A stretch of DNA of 64,000 nt from Flavobacterium sp. NRK F7. GTDB taxonomy: Bacteria; Bacteroidota; Bacteroidia; Flavobacteriales; Flavobacteriaceae. The position numbers and the translations under genes are program-made. How positions within the stretch are numbered: position 1 is the first letter of the stretch; each line of letters starts with the position of its first letter. Shown one piece after another: positions 16,284-24,060 of this stretch. The notes beneath the pieces are model-generated. The model saw nothing but the letters and a program-made list of their open reading frames with translations. It searched no databases and was not told where the DNA came from. Location of the stretch: NCBI RefSeq assembly GCF_024054195.1, contig NZ_JAMXLB010000001.1, positions 1,248,883 to 1,312,882 of the forward strand, given 5' to 3'.

Positions 16284-17423
16284 ATGAAAAATTTTTTACT
16301 TATCGTAATTTTTCTCTTTGTTGGCGCATTTGAGGGAATTACACAGAACTACAACATTGCTAGTGTTTCAAAAAACTTTAGAGACAGTAGTCGTAGGAAC
16401 CGAAGTGTTAGCGTTAAAATTTATTATCCAACGAACCCAGTTCCAAATCAACCTAAAGTGTCTTTTCCTGTACTTGTTTTTGGACATGGTTTTGTAATGG
16501 GTTCAGACGCGTATCAAAACTTTTATGACAATTTGGTTCCAAAGGGGTATATTGTAGCGTTTGTAAATACAGAAAATAGTGTATTTGCAAATCACGATGC
16601 GTATTCCAAAGATTTGGCTTTCGTAGTTAGAGCCATGCAAGCAGAGAACAATGTATCCTCTTCTGTACTTAATGGTATAGTTGGAAATAAAACAGCCTTG
16701 TTAGGGCATTCCATGGGTGGTGGTGCAGCAATTGTTGCCGCTTCTCTGGCTCAAGTGGAGACTGTAGTCACTTTTGCTCCTGCGCAGTTACGTTTTAATA
16801 CACTGGTACCAGCTTCTCAAGTGGAAGAAGATGCTGTTGTGTTTTCAGGAAGTAGCGATGGTGTAACACCTCCAGATGAAAACCATTTGCCTCTTTATAG
16901 TAATCTAGGTTCCAACTGTAAGTATTATATTAGCATAACTGGAGGAGCACATTGCTATTTTGCAAATTCTAATTTTGCTTGCGATTTTGGAGAAAGAACG
17001 GCTTCAAATAATATTCAAATAGATAGAACCCAACAACACCTTATTACATTTAATTTTTTGAACTCTTGGTTGGATTATAAGTTAAAGAATAATTTGGTAG
17101 CCCAACAAACATTTAGAAATGATTTAGCTACTTCAAATGAAGTGACTTTTATGAACAATTGTACGCAAAGTCTTAGAAATACAGTTGTAAATAATGAAAT
17201 ATTTGTAAACCTGTATCCTAATCCAGCTTCTTCTCATATTGCTATTACCCTTACTAATTCAGAAATTTTTGAAAAGGCTCAAATTTATAATGATTTTGGT
17301 CAATTAGTAGTTGCCACTACAAAAGACAATATTGATGTTTCTCTTTTAAAAGAAGGGCAATATTTTGTAAAGATTTTTACCAAAGAATCTATGTATAATA
17401 AAAGACTCGTAATCCAAAAATAA
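16284..17423 (+). CDS. Secreted alpha/beta hydrolase with T9SS type A sorting domain
   Basis: 379 residues. A signal peptide (MKNFLLIVIFLFVGAFEGITQ) is followed by an alpha/beta hydrolase related to chlorophyllase or dienelactone hydrolase-type esterases: oxyanion region FGHGFVMGSDAYQNF, nucleophile S143 in GHSMGGG, and a likely catalytic His in GGAHCYF. From about residue 310, NLYPNPASSHIAI ... GQYFVKIFTKESMYNKRLVIQK is a type IX secretion C-terminal domain (type A), which directs export across the outer membrane. The substrate, perhaps an ester, is unknown. Flanked by a possible regulatory repeat upstream and a strong terminator downstream; monocistronic. Confidence 0.88.
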   Translation: MKNFLLIVIFLFVGAFEGITQNYNIASVSKNFRDSSRRNRSVSVKIYYPTNPVPNQPKVSFPVLVFGHGFVMGSDAYQNFYDNLVPKGYIVAFVNTENSVFANHDAYSKDLAFVVRAMQAENNVSSSVLNGIVGNKTALLGHSMGGGAAIVAASLAQVETVVTFAPAQLRFNTLVPASQVEEDAVVFSGSSDGVTPPDENHLPLYSNLGSNCKYYISITGGAHCYFANSNFACDFGERTASNNIQIDRTQQHLITFNFLNSWLDYKLKNNLVAQQTFRNDLATSNEVTFMNNCTQSLRNTVVNNEIFVNLYPNPASSHIAITLTNSEIFEKAQIYNDFGQLVVATTKDNIDVSLLKEGQYFVKIFTKESMYNKRLVIQK

Positions 17424-17457
17424 GTTAAGGGAATTAGTGGAAACATTAATTTTAAAG

Positions 17458-17491
17458 CAGTTGCTAATTCAATTTTAGCAACTGTTTTTTT
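17458..17491 (+). terminator. Rho-independent terminator after the secreted hydrolase
   Basis: Perfect ten-base stem CAGTTGCTAA / TTAGCAACTG, seven-base loop, T7 tail. Its T run ends at the stop codon of the convergent Crp-family gene. Confidence 0.9.
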
Positions 17492-18071
17492 ATTCTTTTT
17501 TTCTAAGTAATTTGGCTTTCATTTTGCTAAAAAATTCTGGGGTTACCCCAATGTAGGAAGCAATTTGCTTTTGAGGTACATTTTGAATTAAACTCGGATA
17601 CCGATTGCAAAATTTTTCAAATCGTTCTTCGGCTGACAAACTCAAATTATCCATTAACCGTTCTTGGTGGGCAACCAATGATTTTTCCATTAAAATGCGA
17701 AAAAAACGTTCTAATTTTGGAATTTCATGATATAAAATTTCTTGATTTTCTTTGGATAATACAACTACTTCTGCATCTTCCAATACTTCAATAAATAAAT
17801 TCCCTGGCTTTTGAGAAAGTAAACTGTACATATCACCAATCCACCAACCTTCGCAGGCAAAATGCAACACATGTTCTACAATATGATCATTAATATTAAA
17901 ACTTCTTACAATACCCGAATTGACAAAATATGAATCTTTGCATATTTCACCAGCACTATGCAGTAAGGTCTTCGCTTTGTATTCTTTGACTTCGGTTTTG
18001 GAAAGAATGAATTCTTTTTCACTATCGGTAAGTGGCGTTATTTTGGAAATATTGTCTAAAATTAAAGCCAT
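17490..18071 (-). CDS. Crp/Fnr family transcriptional regulator
   Basis: 193 residues with an N-terminal cyclic-nucleotide-binding-like beta roll (LLHSAGEICKDSYFVNSGIVRSFNI ... EGWWIGDMYSLL) and a short C-terminal helix-turn-helix (QKQIASYIGVTPEFFSKMKAKLLRKK). The usual cNMP phosphate-binding RxS signature is not evident, and there are no Fnr-type cysteines, so the ligand is unknown. Its ATG overlaps the stop of the upstream DUF6370 gene by one base, so the two are coupled. Targets are unknown; it is one candidate for binding the palindromes near 11.7 and 14.1 kb, which is only inference. Confidence 0.85.
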   Translation of the reverse strand: MALILDNISKITPLTDSEKEFILSKTEVKEYKAKTLLHSAGEICKDSYFVNSGIVRSFNINDHIVEHVLHFACEGWWIGDMYSLLSQKPGNLFIEVLEDAEVVVLSKENQEILYHEIPKLERFFRILMEKSLVAHQERLMDNLSLSAEERFEKFCNRYPSLIQNVPQKQIASYIGVTPEFFSKMKAKLLRKKE

Positions 18072-18394
18072 TATTTTGTTGATTTGGGAAGTAATTTAAA
18101 TTGAGTCACAACAAAAACAGTATCTTTAATGGTACCTATAACTTCCGCTTTGCGAATCGCTTGACAAAAACCATCTTCAGCATGAGCGTCTCCGTGTTTG
18201 TCGATATCAGTGCCTTCTACAAAATACGCTTTTCCGTCTATTCTAACGGCTAAATCACAACCGTTACCTTTCATTCCAAATTGGCATTGCCCACAAGACG
18301 CTTCTACAATTTGTTTTTTTGTAGTGGCTTTTTTCTCTTGACCAACTGCAATATTTAGTAAAAACAAGGCTAAGAATAGCAGGATTTTTTTCAT
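18071..18394 (-). CDS. DUF6370-like secreted Cys-rich small protein
   Basis: About 107 residues from the ATG at 18394, which gives a signal peptide (MKKILLFLALFLLNIAVGQ); the longer frame to 18433 has an unconvincing N-terminus. The mature protein has the sequence ASCGQCQFGMKGNGCDLAVRIDGKAYFVEG, then DKHGDAHAEDGFC. The CGQC and GCDL cysteines plus the HGDAH histidines suggest disulfides or metal binding. I believe it belongs to DUF6370, function unknown. It precedes and is coupled to a Crp-family regulator gene (one-base overlap), so they probably act in one response. Confidence 0.72.
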   Translation of the reverse strand: MKKILLFLALFLLNIAVGQEKKATTKKQIVEASCGQCQFGMKGNGCDLAVRIDGKAYFVEGTDIDKHGDAHAEDGFCQAIRKAEVIGTIKDTVFVVTQFKLLPKSTK

Positions 18395-18432
18395 GGTAAG
18401 TATATTTAGAAAAGCTAATTTAGTATTTTTCA

Positions 18433-18465
18433 TTGTAATTTGAGAATGTTATTTGTATATCTTTG
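18433..18465 (+). promoter_or_regulatory. Predicted promoter for the 893-residue T9SS protein gene
   Basis: TTG (18433-18435), 22 bases, TATCTTTG (18458-18465), a full match to the Bacteroidota promoter consensus; the ATG is at 18491, giving a leader of about 20 nt. Confidence 0.6.
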
Positions 18466-18490
18466 AGAACTTTTTTATTAAAAAATTTAT

Positions 18491-21172
18491 ATGAAAAAAA
18501 TTCTACTATTGTTTTTTATTTTATTTCAAATTTCCCTTTTTGCACAAATTTCAGATTTGAATAATTGTGCAGGGAATAATGTATTTGATTTAACTTCTCA
18601 AGAAGCCATTTTAATTGGCTCCCAAAATCCAGCAGACCTAATAATTACCTATCATGTTAGCCTTGCAGATGCGCAAAATAATGTAAATGCCATTGCAAAC
18701 CCTACTTCTTATACAAGTGTTTCTAGTCCAGAAACTATTTATGTTAGGGTTGAAAATATTAATACTACAGCGGTGGTTTATGAAACATTTAATTTGATTG
18801 AGAATTATGAGATAGTGGTAACTGCTTTTATTGAGTCTAACGGTTGTGCAACTGGTGCTACAATAAGAGTAAGTGCTGTTGGAGGTTCGGGAGAATATAT
18901 TTACGATTATACTTCTGCAATTCCAGCAGGCCCAGTATTTGGCAATCAAATAGTAGGTTTACCACCTGGTGATTATTATATTTCTGCAACTGATTCTTTT
19001 GGATGTGTTGGTTATGTGTTAATTACGGTTCCTTATCCTGAACCTATTATGGCAACAGCATTTCTAGAATCTTATGATTGTATTTCTAACGGAACCATTA
19101 CGGTTCAAGCAACTGGAGGAAGTGGTATCTATCAATATTCAATTGATGGTGGTGTAACACATCAAATTAGCCCTACTTTTACAAATTTACCAGAAGGAAC
19201 TTATATTGTAGCTGTAATGGATAGCAATGGATGTACCGCTATTGCAAATACTATTCAAATTGTACAACCTAATCCTATTACAGCAACACTTCAAGCAGTA
19301 GGGAATACGGTACATGTTATAAATGTTTCGGGTGGTACTCCTCCTTATACTTATTTTTTAGATAATATTCTAAATTCAAGTTCAGAATTTCCTTATGTTC
19401 CTTCAGGCTATCATTGTTTTGAGATTAATGATAGTTCTGGTTGTGGTTTTATGGAATGTGTTACCATTAATTCTATTTTTAGTGTAGGGACAAATGGTAC
19501 CTATCAAGATTACAACAATGATGGTTTTGTAAATATAGGCGATGTAATTAGTTATACTTTTTCGCTTACAAACACGCAAACCTTAGATCTTACTAACATT
19601 ACATTAGATGCTTTTGGTTTGTCAACTAATGGCGCTACTTTGGCTGCATTATCTGGTGGTGCTACAGATACTACTACTTTTACGGCTACTTATGTGTTAA
19701 CACAAGAAGACATTAATGCAGGCTATGTAACACGTGATTTTTTATTTAATGGAACTTACGATGGAAATTCAACTTCTAATTGGGTCGTAGAAATAACCTC
19801 TTTACCAATAACAGATGGAATACAACTAAATGCTTTTTTAGATAGTAACGGAAATAATATACAAGATAATGGTGAACCAAATATTAATGTAGGTTCATTT
19901 GAATACCAAATTAATAATGGCAATACCATACATGTTGAATCCTCAAACGGGATATATTATTTATATGAAACGAATGCTTCCAATACTTATAATTTGAGTT
20001 ATACTCTTGACGCAGCCTATCAGAATTTTACAGTAACACAAAATAATTATACAAACATTACTGTTCCTGTAAATTCAGGTATTACAACTTATAATTTTCC
20101 TATTTTAGGTGATTATAGCCCAGATTTACAAGTGTTTCTCAACCAGTTTGGTGCGCCTCCAAGGCCAGGGTTTGTTTACTATGAGAGAATTATGTACAGA
20201 AATAGTGGCAATATGGTAATGAATGGAACGATTACTTTTACCAACGATGCTATCGTATCTATAACCAATGTTTCTCAATCAGGAATTGTTACCAATGCCA
20301 ATGGGTTTAGTTATAACTTTACTAATTTATTGCCCAATGAAACGCGTTACATTTACGTTACAATGCAAACACCAACGATTCCAACGGTAGCATTAGGAGA
20401 TGTTATAACCAATTCGGTTACGATTACTCTTCCTACAGGAGATATTAATCCTAATAATAATGAAGCTACGTTATCGCAAGTTGTGGTTGGTTCCTATGAT
20501 CCAAATGATAAAACAGAAGTACATGGTGGAAAAATTGTCTATGCCGATTTTACTTCTTCTGATTATTTAACCTATACCATTCAGTTTGAAAATACAGGAA
20601 CAGCGAATGCTGTAAATGTAAAAGTAGATGATGTTTTAGATGCTATGTTAGATGTTGCAACCCTTAAAATGATAGATGCGAGTCACGATTATGTTTTAAT
20701 CAAAGAGGGTAATAATTTGAGTTGGAAATTTGATGGTATCGATTTACCACCATCTGTTGCAAATACAAACATTGGTAAAGGTTATATTGTTTTTCAAATT
20801 AAACCCATGTCTGGTTATGCAATTGGCGATATAATTCCAAATACAGCTGAGATTTATTTTGATTTTAATCCGGCCATTGTAACCAATACTTTTACGACTG
20901 AATTTGTTGAGACTTTAGGAGTATCTGATTTTAAGAAAAATGATTTTGTGGTTTACCCAAATCCTGCCACGAATGAGTTATTTATACATTCTAAGGTAAA
21001 TGAAGCTATTGATGCTGTAGTTTTGGTTGATGTTTTAGGAAAAACAATCTATCAAGAAGTTGTAAAAGCTACTTTTTCTAGAATAGACATTTCAAGTTTT
21101 CAAAAAGGAATTTACTTCTTAAAAGTAACCCATAACGGATATGAAGAAACCATAAAAGTTATTAAACAATAA
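18491..21172 (+). CDS. T9SS type A cargo protein with SprB-like repeats and DUF7619 domain
   Basis: 893 residues, predicted cell-surface or secreted. Order: signal peptide (MKKILLLFFILFQISLFAQ); a Thr/Asn-rich start; about three SprB-type repeats between residues 105 and 325, each with a GGSG or GGTPPY strand and a closing DSxGC motif; beta-sandwich segments like SdrD-type conserved repeat domains; a DUF7619 domain beginning GSYDPNDKTEVHGGK (about 665); and a type IX sorting domain, VVYPNPATNELFIHS ... GYEETIKVIKQ, in the last about 80 residues. SprB is a gliding adhesin, but this protein is far smaller and its role is unknown; adhesion is a reasonable guess. Single gene with its own promoter and terminator. 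Confidence 0.85.
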   Translation: MKKILLLFFILFQISLFAQISDLNNCAGNNVFDLTSQEAILIGSQNPADLIITYHVSLADAQNNVNAIANPTSYTSVSSPETIYVRVENINTTAVVYETFNLIENYEIVVTAFIESNGCATGATIRVSAVGGSGEYIYDYTSAIPAGPVFGNQIVGLPPGDYYISATDSFGCVGYVLITVPYPEPIMATAFLESYDCISNGTITVQATGGSGIYQYSIDGGVTHQISPTFTNLPEGTYIVAVMDSNGCTAIANTIQIVQPNPITATLQAVGNTVHVINVSGGTPPYTYFLDNILNSSSEFPYVPSGYHCFEINDSSGCGFMECVTINSIFSVGTNGTYQDYNNDGFVNIGDVISYTFSLTNTQTLDLTNITLDAFGLSTNGATLAALSGGATDTTTFTATYVLTQEDINAGYVTRDFLFNGTYDGNSTSNWVVEITSLPITDGIQLNAFLDSNGNNIQDNGEPNINVGSFEYQINNGNTIHVESSNGIYYLYETNASNTYNLSYTLDAAYQNFTVTQNNYTNITVPVNSGITTYNFPILGDYSPDLQVFLNQFGAPPRPGFVYYERIMYRNSGNMVMNGTITFTNDAIVSITNVSQSGIVTNANGFSYNFTNLLPNETRYIYVTMQTPTIPTVALGDVITNSVTITLPTGDINPNNNEATLSQVVVGSYDPNDKTEVHGGKIVYADFTSSDYLTYTIQFENTGTANAVNVKVDDVLDAMLDVATLKMIDASHDYVLIKEGNNLSWKFDGIDLPPSVANTNIGKGYIVFQIKPMSGYAIGDIIPNTAEIYFDFNPAIVTNTFTTEFVETLGVSDFKKNDFVVYPNPATNELFIHSKVNEAIDAVVLVDVLGKTIYQEVVKATFSRIDISSFQKGIYFLKVTHNGYEETIKVIKQ

Positions 21173-21176
21173 TGAG

Positions 21177-21206
21177 AAAAGCCCAAAAATTAATTTGGGC
21201 TTTTTT
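21177..21206. terminator. Bidirectional terminator between the T9SS cargo gene and purT
   Basis: Stem aaaagcccaaa / tttgggctttt with a short AT loop and T run; it also has an A run on the other side, so it can serve convergent purT. Confidence 0.88.
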
Positions 21207-21217
21207 ATGTTATCTCA

Positions 21218-22387
21218 TTAAGAATTTACAGTGACTAATTTAGCTGTTTCTTTAGCTCTATCTGTAATCGTTTCAATAGGAGTTTCTAAAGTATCATGAG
21301 TTAAAACTACACCCATTCTTCGATACGGTCTGGAGGTGGGTTTTCCAAAAATTCTAAAATCGGTTTTGGATAATGCCGCTACTTTTTCAATACCGCTATA
21401 GGTGGGTTGACTTGAATTTTCAGAAGCCAAAATAACCGCGCTAGCACCTTTTCTTTCCAAAGTAATTTCAGCAATAGGTAAGCCTAAAATGGCACGCAGA
21501 TGCAATTCAAATTCGTTGAAATTTTGCGTGTTAGCTAAAGTTACCATACCCGTGTCATGAGGTCTCGGTGATAATTCAGAAAAATAAACACCTTCTTTAG
21601 TTAGAAAAAACTCCACTCCAAAAAGACCAGCGCCACCCAATGCTTCGGTAACTTTTCTAGCCATATCTTGTGCTTCAGTAAGTGCTGTTTCAGAAATGTT
21701 TGCGGGTTGCCAACTTTCCTGATAATCGCCTCTTTCTTGTCTGTGACCAATGGGCGCACAAAATAAAGTGGGTAAACTGTGATTTTGAGTTACTGTTAAA
21801 AGTGTGATTTCTGAATCAAAGGTTACAAAGGCTTCAACAATTACTTCAACCACATCTCCACGAGAACCTTCAACCGCATAATTCCAAGCTTTTTCAATAT
21901 CTTCTGTTGATTTTATGGTAGATTGCCCTTTGCCAGACGAACTCATCAAAGGTTTTACTACACAAGGAATTCCAACTTCTTTTACGGCTTCTTCTAGTTC
22001 TCTTGAAGTTGTTGCATAACGGTAGTTGGCCGTACGTAGGCCTAATTCTTTTGCTGCTAAATCACGAATGGCTTTTCGATTCATCGTAAAATTTGCGGCT
22101 TTTGCTGATGGAACCACAGTAATACCTTGTTTTTCATATTCGTAAAAGCGTTCAGTACGAATCGCTTCAATTTCAGGAACAATAAAATCAGGTTGGTGTT
22201 TAGCAACAATTCGATCTAATTCTGCACCATCCAACATATTTATTACTTCAAATTCGTGTGCCACTTGCATTGCGGGAGCATTTTCATAATTATCCACTGC
22301 GATTATGTGTTGTCCAATGCGTTGAGCAGCAATTACAAACTCTTTTCCAAGTTCTCCAGAACCAAGAAGTAAAATTTTTTTAGTCAT
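21218..22387 (-). CDS. purT: Formate-dependent phosphoribosylglycinamide formyltransferase
   Basis: ATP-grasp enzyme that formylates GAR using formate and ATP in purine synthesis, an alternative to folate-dependent Pur[30 protein letters not shown] (3-31) is the substrate-binding N-domain; [13 protein letters not shown] is the ATP-grasp glycine loop, and [31 protein letters not shown] is the highly conserved metal and catalytic segment. Length of 389 residues is exactly in the family range. It is convergent with the T9SS cargo gene and isolated from other pur genes in this window. Confidence 0.96.
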   Translation of the reverse strand: MTKKILLLGSGELGKEFVIAAQRIGQHIIAVDNYENAPAMQVAHEFEVINMLDGAELDRIVAKHQPDFIVPEIEAIRTERFYEYEKQGITVVPSAKAANFTMNRKAIRDLAAKELGLRTANYRYATTSRELEEAVKEVGIPCVVKPLMSSSGKGQSTIKSTEDIEKAWNYAVEGSRGDVVEVIVEAFVTFDSEITLLTVTQNHSLPTLFCAPIGHRQERGDYQESWQPANISETALTEAQDMARKVTEALGGAGLFGVEFFLTKEGVYFSELSPRPHDTGMVTLANTQNFNEFELHLRAILGLPIAEITLERKGASAVILASENSSQPTYSGIEKVAALSKTDFRIFGKPTSRPYRRMGVVLTHDTLETPIETITDRAKETAKLVTVNS

Positions 22388-22440
22388 TGTAGTGTGTGTT
22401 TCAGTTTAAGTTGAAACAAAATTAGGTTTTTAAAACGTAA

Positions 22441-22481
22441 AAAAAAATTGAACCACTTTTTTAAAGGGTCCAATTTTTTTT
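22441..22481 (-). terminator. Terminator after the DUF6249 gene
   Basis: Minus-strand arms AAAATTGGACC and GGTTCAATTTT pair with one G-U wobble around a 12-base AT loop, then a T run. It begins 18 bp after the stop of the gene at 22499. Confidence 0.75.
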
Positions 22482-22498
22482 CAGAAAGTAAAATGAAA

Positions 22499-22840
22499 TT
22501 ATTCTAGTTTTTTTGAAATTTTGAAACCAGCTAACAATCCTAAACCTGCACAAATAAAAATGAAACTAGAATAAATAGGTCCTTTATCAATTTTAAACAT
22601 GTTATCAGCTATTGAAGCTAATAGTATTCCTGTGCCAATACCAATCATTAGACAAGCTAAATTGATGATTACAATTTTCCACATAGGTATTCCAGAAGTG
22701 TTGTTTGAAAAAAAGATATTGGCGTCGGCTCCTTTTTCAATAAGTGCTAATCGTTCTTTGTTTCTAGTGTTTAAGAACAAATAAAAGATTCCAAAAATGG
22801 ATAAAAACATAACTGGTACAATAATAATTTCTGATCCCAT
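22499..22840 (-). CDS. DUF6249-like inner membrane protein
   Basis: 113 residues with three predicted membrane helices: IIIVPVMFLSIFGIFYLFL (about 5-23), IVIINLACLMIGIGTGILLA (56-75) and SSFIFICAGLGLLAGFKI (91-108). Between TM1 and TM2 lies TRNKERLALIEKGADA, the short cytoplasmic motif that I associate with DUF6249. Function unknown. It is transcribed divergently from the ECF sigma factor, from a predicted promoter of exactly the same type (TGTAACC-N17-GTC) as the sigma gene, so it is probably a member of the sigma regulon. Followed by a terminator; monocistronic. Confidence 0.75.
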   Translation of the reverse strand: MGSEIIIVPVMFLSIFGIFYLFLNTRNKERLALIEKGADANIFFSNNTSGIPMWKIVIINLACLMIGIGTGILLASIADNMFKIDKGPIYSSFIFICAGLGLLAGFKISKKLE

Positions 22841-22886
22841 AACTTTTCGTTTTTTAATTGATTAAATTGAATGTGTTTTAACCTAT

Positions 22887-22913
22887 GACGATAACAATTA
22901 AAATAAGGTTACA
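22887..22913 (-). promoter_or_regulatory. ECF-type promoter for the DUF6249 gene
   Basis: Minus strand TGTAACC (22913-22907), 17 bases, GTC (22889-22887). It has the AAC-type -35 and GTC-type -10 layout of ECF sigma factors, identical in motif and spacing to two other sites at this locus. Predicted leader is about 40 nt. Confidence 0.72.
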
Positions 22914-22938
22914 CTTTTTTTGATTTTTTTTAAAATGA

Positions 22939-22965
22939 TGTAACCAAAATAAACAAATAGCAGTC
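22939..22965 (+). promoter_or_regulatory. ECF-type autoregulatory promoter for the sigma factor gene
   Basis: TGTAACC (22939-22945), 17 bases, GTC (22963-22965). Transcription would start around 22972, only a few bases before the sigma ATG at 22976, so the message would have an extremely short leader. Confidence 0.72.
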
Positions 22966-22975
22966 TTACTTATAT

Positions 22976-23569
22976 ATGATTAGTACGGAAGATCAAGTTT
23001 ATATACAAAAAGTATTACAAGGAGATACGAATTCTTTTACTGTTTTAGTAGACAAGTATAAAGATTTGGTATTTACTATTGCTATAAGGATGCTTAAAAA
23101 TAGAGATGAAGCAGAAGAAGCAACTCAAGATATTTTTATAAAAGTCTATAAATCGTTATCAAAATTTCAGGGCAATTCTAAATTTTCCACTTGGGTGTAT
23201 AGAATTGCATACCATGCTTGTTTGGATATTTTAAAAAAGTATAAAAAAGAAAAACTAGCCATATCGTTGGAAGATTATAAAGGAAATGAAGTGTCAGAAT
23301 TGGAAAGTGCTTTTCAAATATTAGTGCAACAGGAGCAACAAGAACTAATTCAAAAATGTTTGAATTTATTGCCTTATGAAGAAAGTATATTGTTAACGTT
23401 ATATTATTATGAGGAGCAATCTTTAGAAGAAATTGCAAAAGTACTAAGTATCAGTTCAAATAACGCCAAGGTAAAACTATTCAGAAGTAGAAAAAAACTA
23501 GAAACTATTTTAAGAATGCAATTACCAACAGAAATTATCGAGAATTATGAAAGAAGAAATGAATACTGA
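22976..23569 (+). CDS. RNA polymerase ECF sigma factor
   Basis: 197 residues. Region 2: DKYKDLVFTIAIRMLKNRDEAEEATQDIFIKVYKSLSKFQGNSKFSTWVYRIAYHACLDILKK (about residues 25-90), which contains the core-binding and -10-recognition helices; region 4: LPYEESILLTLYYYEEQSLEEIAKVLSISSNNAKVKLFRSRKKLE (about 132-176), which reads the -35. The start ATG at 22976 fits ECF N-termini (EDQVYIQKVLQGDTNSF). The 3' end overlaps a small membrane protein gene by 23 bp. Three matching promoter motifs around the gene suggest autoregulation and a local regulon including the DUF6249 protein and a serine hydrolase. Confidence 0.93.
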   Translation: MISTEDQVYIQKVLQGDTNSFTVLVDKYKDLVFTIAIRMLKNRDEAEEATQDIFIKVYKSLSKFQGNSKFSTWVYRIAYHACLDILKKYKKEKLAISLEDYKGNEVSELESAFQILVQQEQQELIQKCLNLLPYEESILLTLYYYEEQSLEEIAKVLSISSNNAKVKLFRSRKKLETILRMQLPTEIIENYERRNEY

Positions 23570-23951
23570 AGATTTTATCAAGGGAATGATGCGTAAATCC
23601 CATTTAGAAACCCCTTCTGAAGGATTTACATTAAAAGTAATGCAACAAATTGAAAGAGAGGTAGTCTTTCAAAAATTGCATACACCTTTAATATCTAAAA
23701 AAACGTGGCTAATAATTACTGTTTTATTTGCCGTTTTCTTATGTGTGGCATTTTATTTTTTAGGAAATACAGAAGCTAATAAAACATCTACATCTGTTTT
23801 TCAAAATGTATTTCAAAATAACTGGAATCAGTTGTTTTTAAGAATTAGGTTTTCAAAAACACTTACTTTTTCTTTAGTTCTGTTTTTTATATTTAGTCTT
23901 CTGCAAATGTTTTATATAACTTCTTATCTGAATCGAAAGACAAAATTATAA
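23547..23951 (+). CDS. Two-helix membrane protein coupled to the ECF sigma factor, probable anti-sigma factor
   Basis: 134 residues. A soluble N-terminus of about 50 residues (MNTEDFIKGMMRKSHLETPSEGFTLKVMQQIE) faces the cytoplasm in the likely orientation, followed by TM helices at about 52-72 (TWLIITVLFAVFLCVAFYFLG) and 104-124 (FSLVLFFIFSLLQMFYITSYL). There is no zinc HxxxCxxC motif of the ZAS anti-sigma type. The gene overlaps the sigma gene by 23 bp, so the products should be made in fixed ratio, which is typical of sigma/anti-sigma pairs. The role is inferred from position and topology only. A second Met at residue 5 could be the true start. Confidence 0.65.
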   Translation: MKEEMNTEDFIKGMMRKSHLETPSEGFTLKVMQQIEREVVFQKLHTPLISKKTWLIITVLFAVFLCVAFYFLGNTEANKTSTSVFQNVFQNNWNQLFLRIRFSKTLTFSLVLFFIFSLLQMFYITSYLNRKTKL

Positions 23952-24001
23952 TGCAAAATAAATTGATAATAAATGAAAGAAAAACAATTGTTTGCTTTTT
24001 T

Positions 24002-24028
24002 TGTAACCGCAATTTGTTTTTTTAAGTC
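24002..24028 (+). promoter_or_regulatory. ECF-type promoter for the serine hydrolase gene
   Basis: TGTAACC (24002-24008), 17 bases, GTC (24026-24028); third copy of the locus-specific motif. Predicted start near 24035, 25 nt before the ATG at 24061. Confidence 0.72.
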
Positions 24029-24060
24029 TAAAAAAGGAATCATCATCAATCAAAAAAAAT

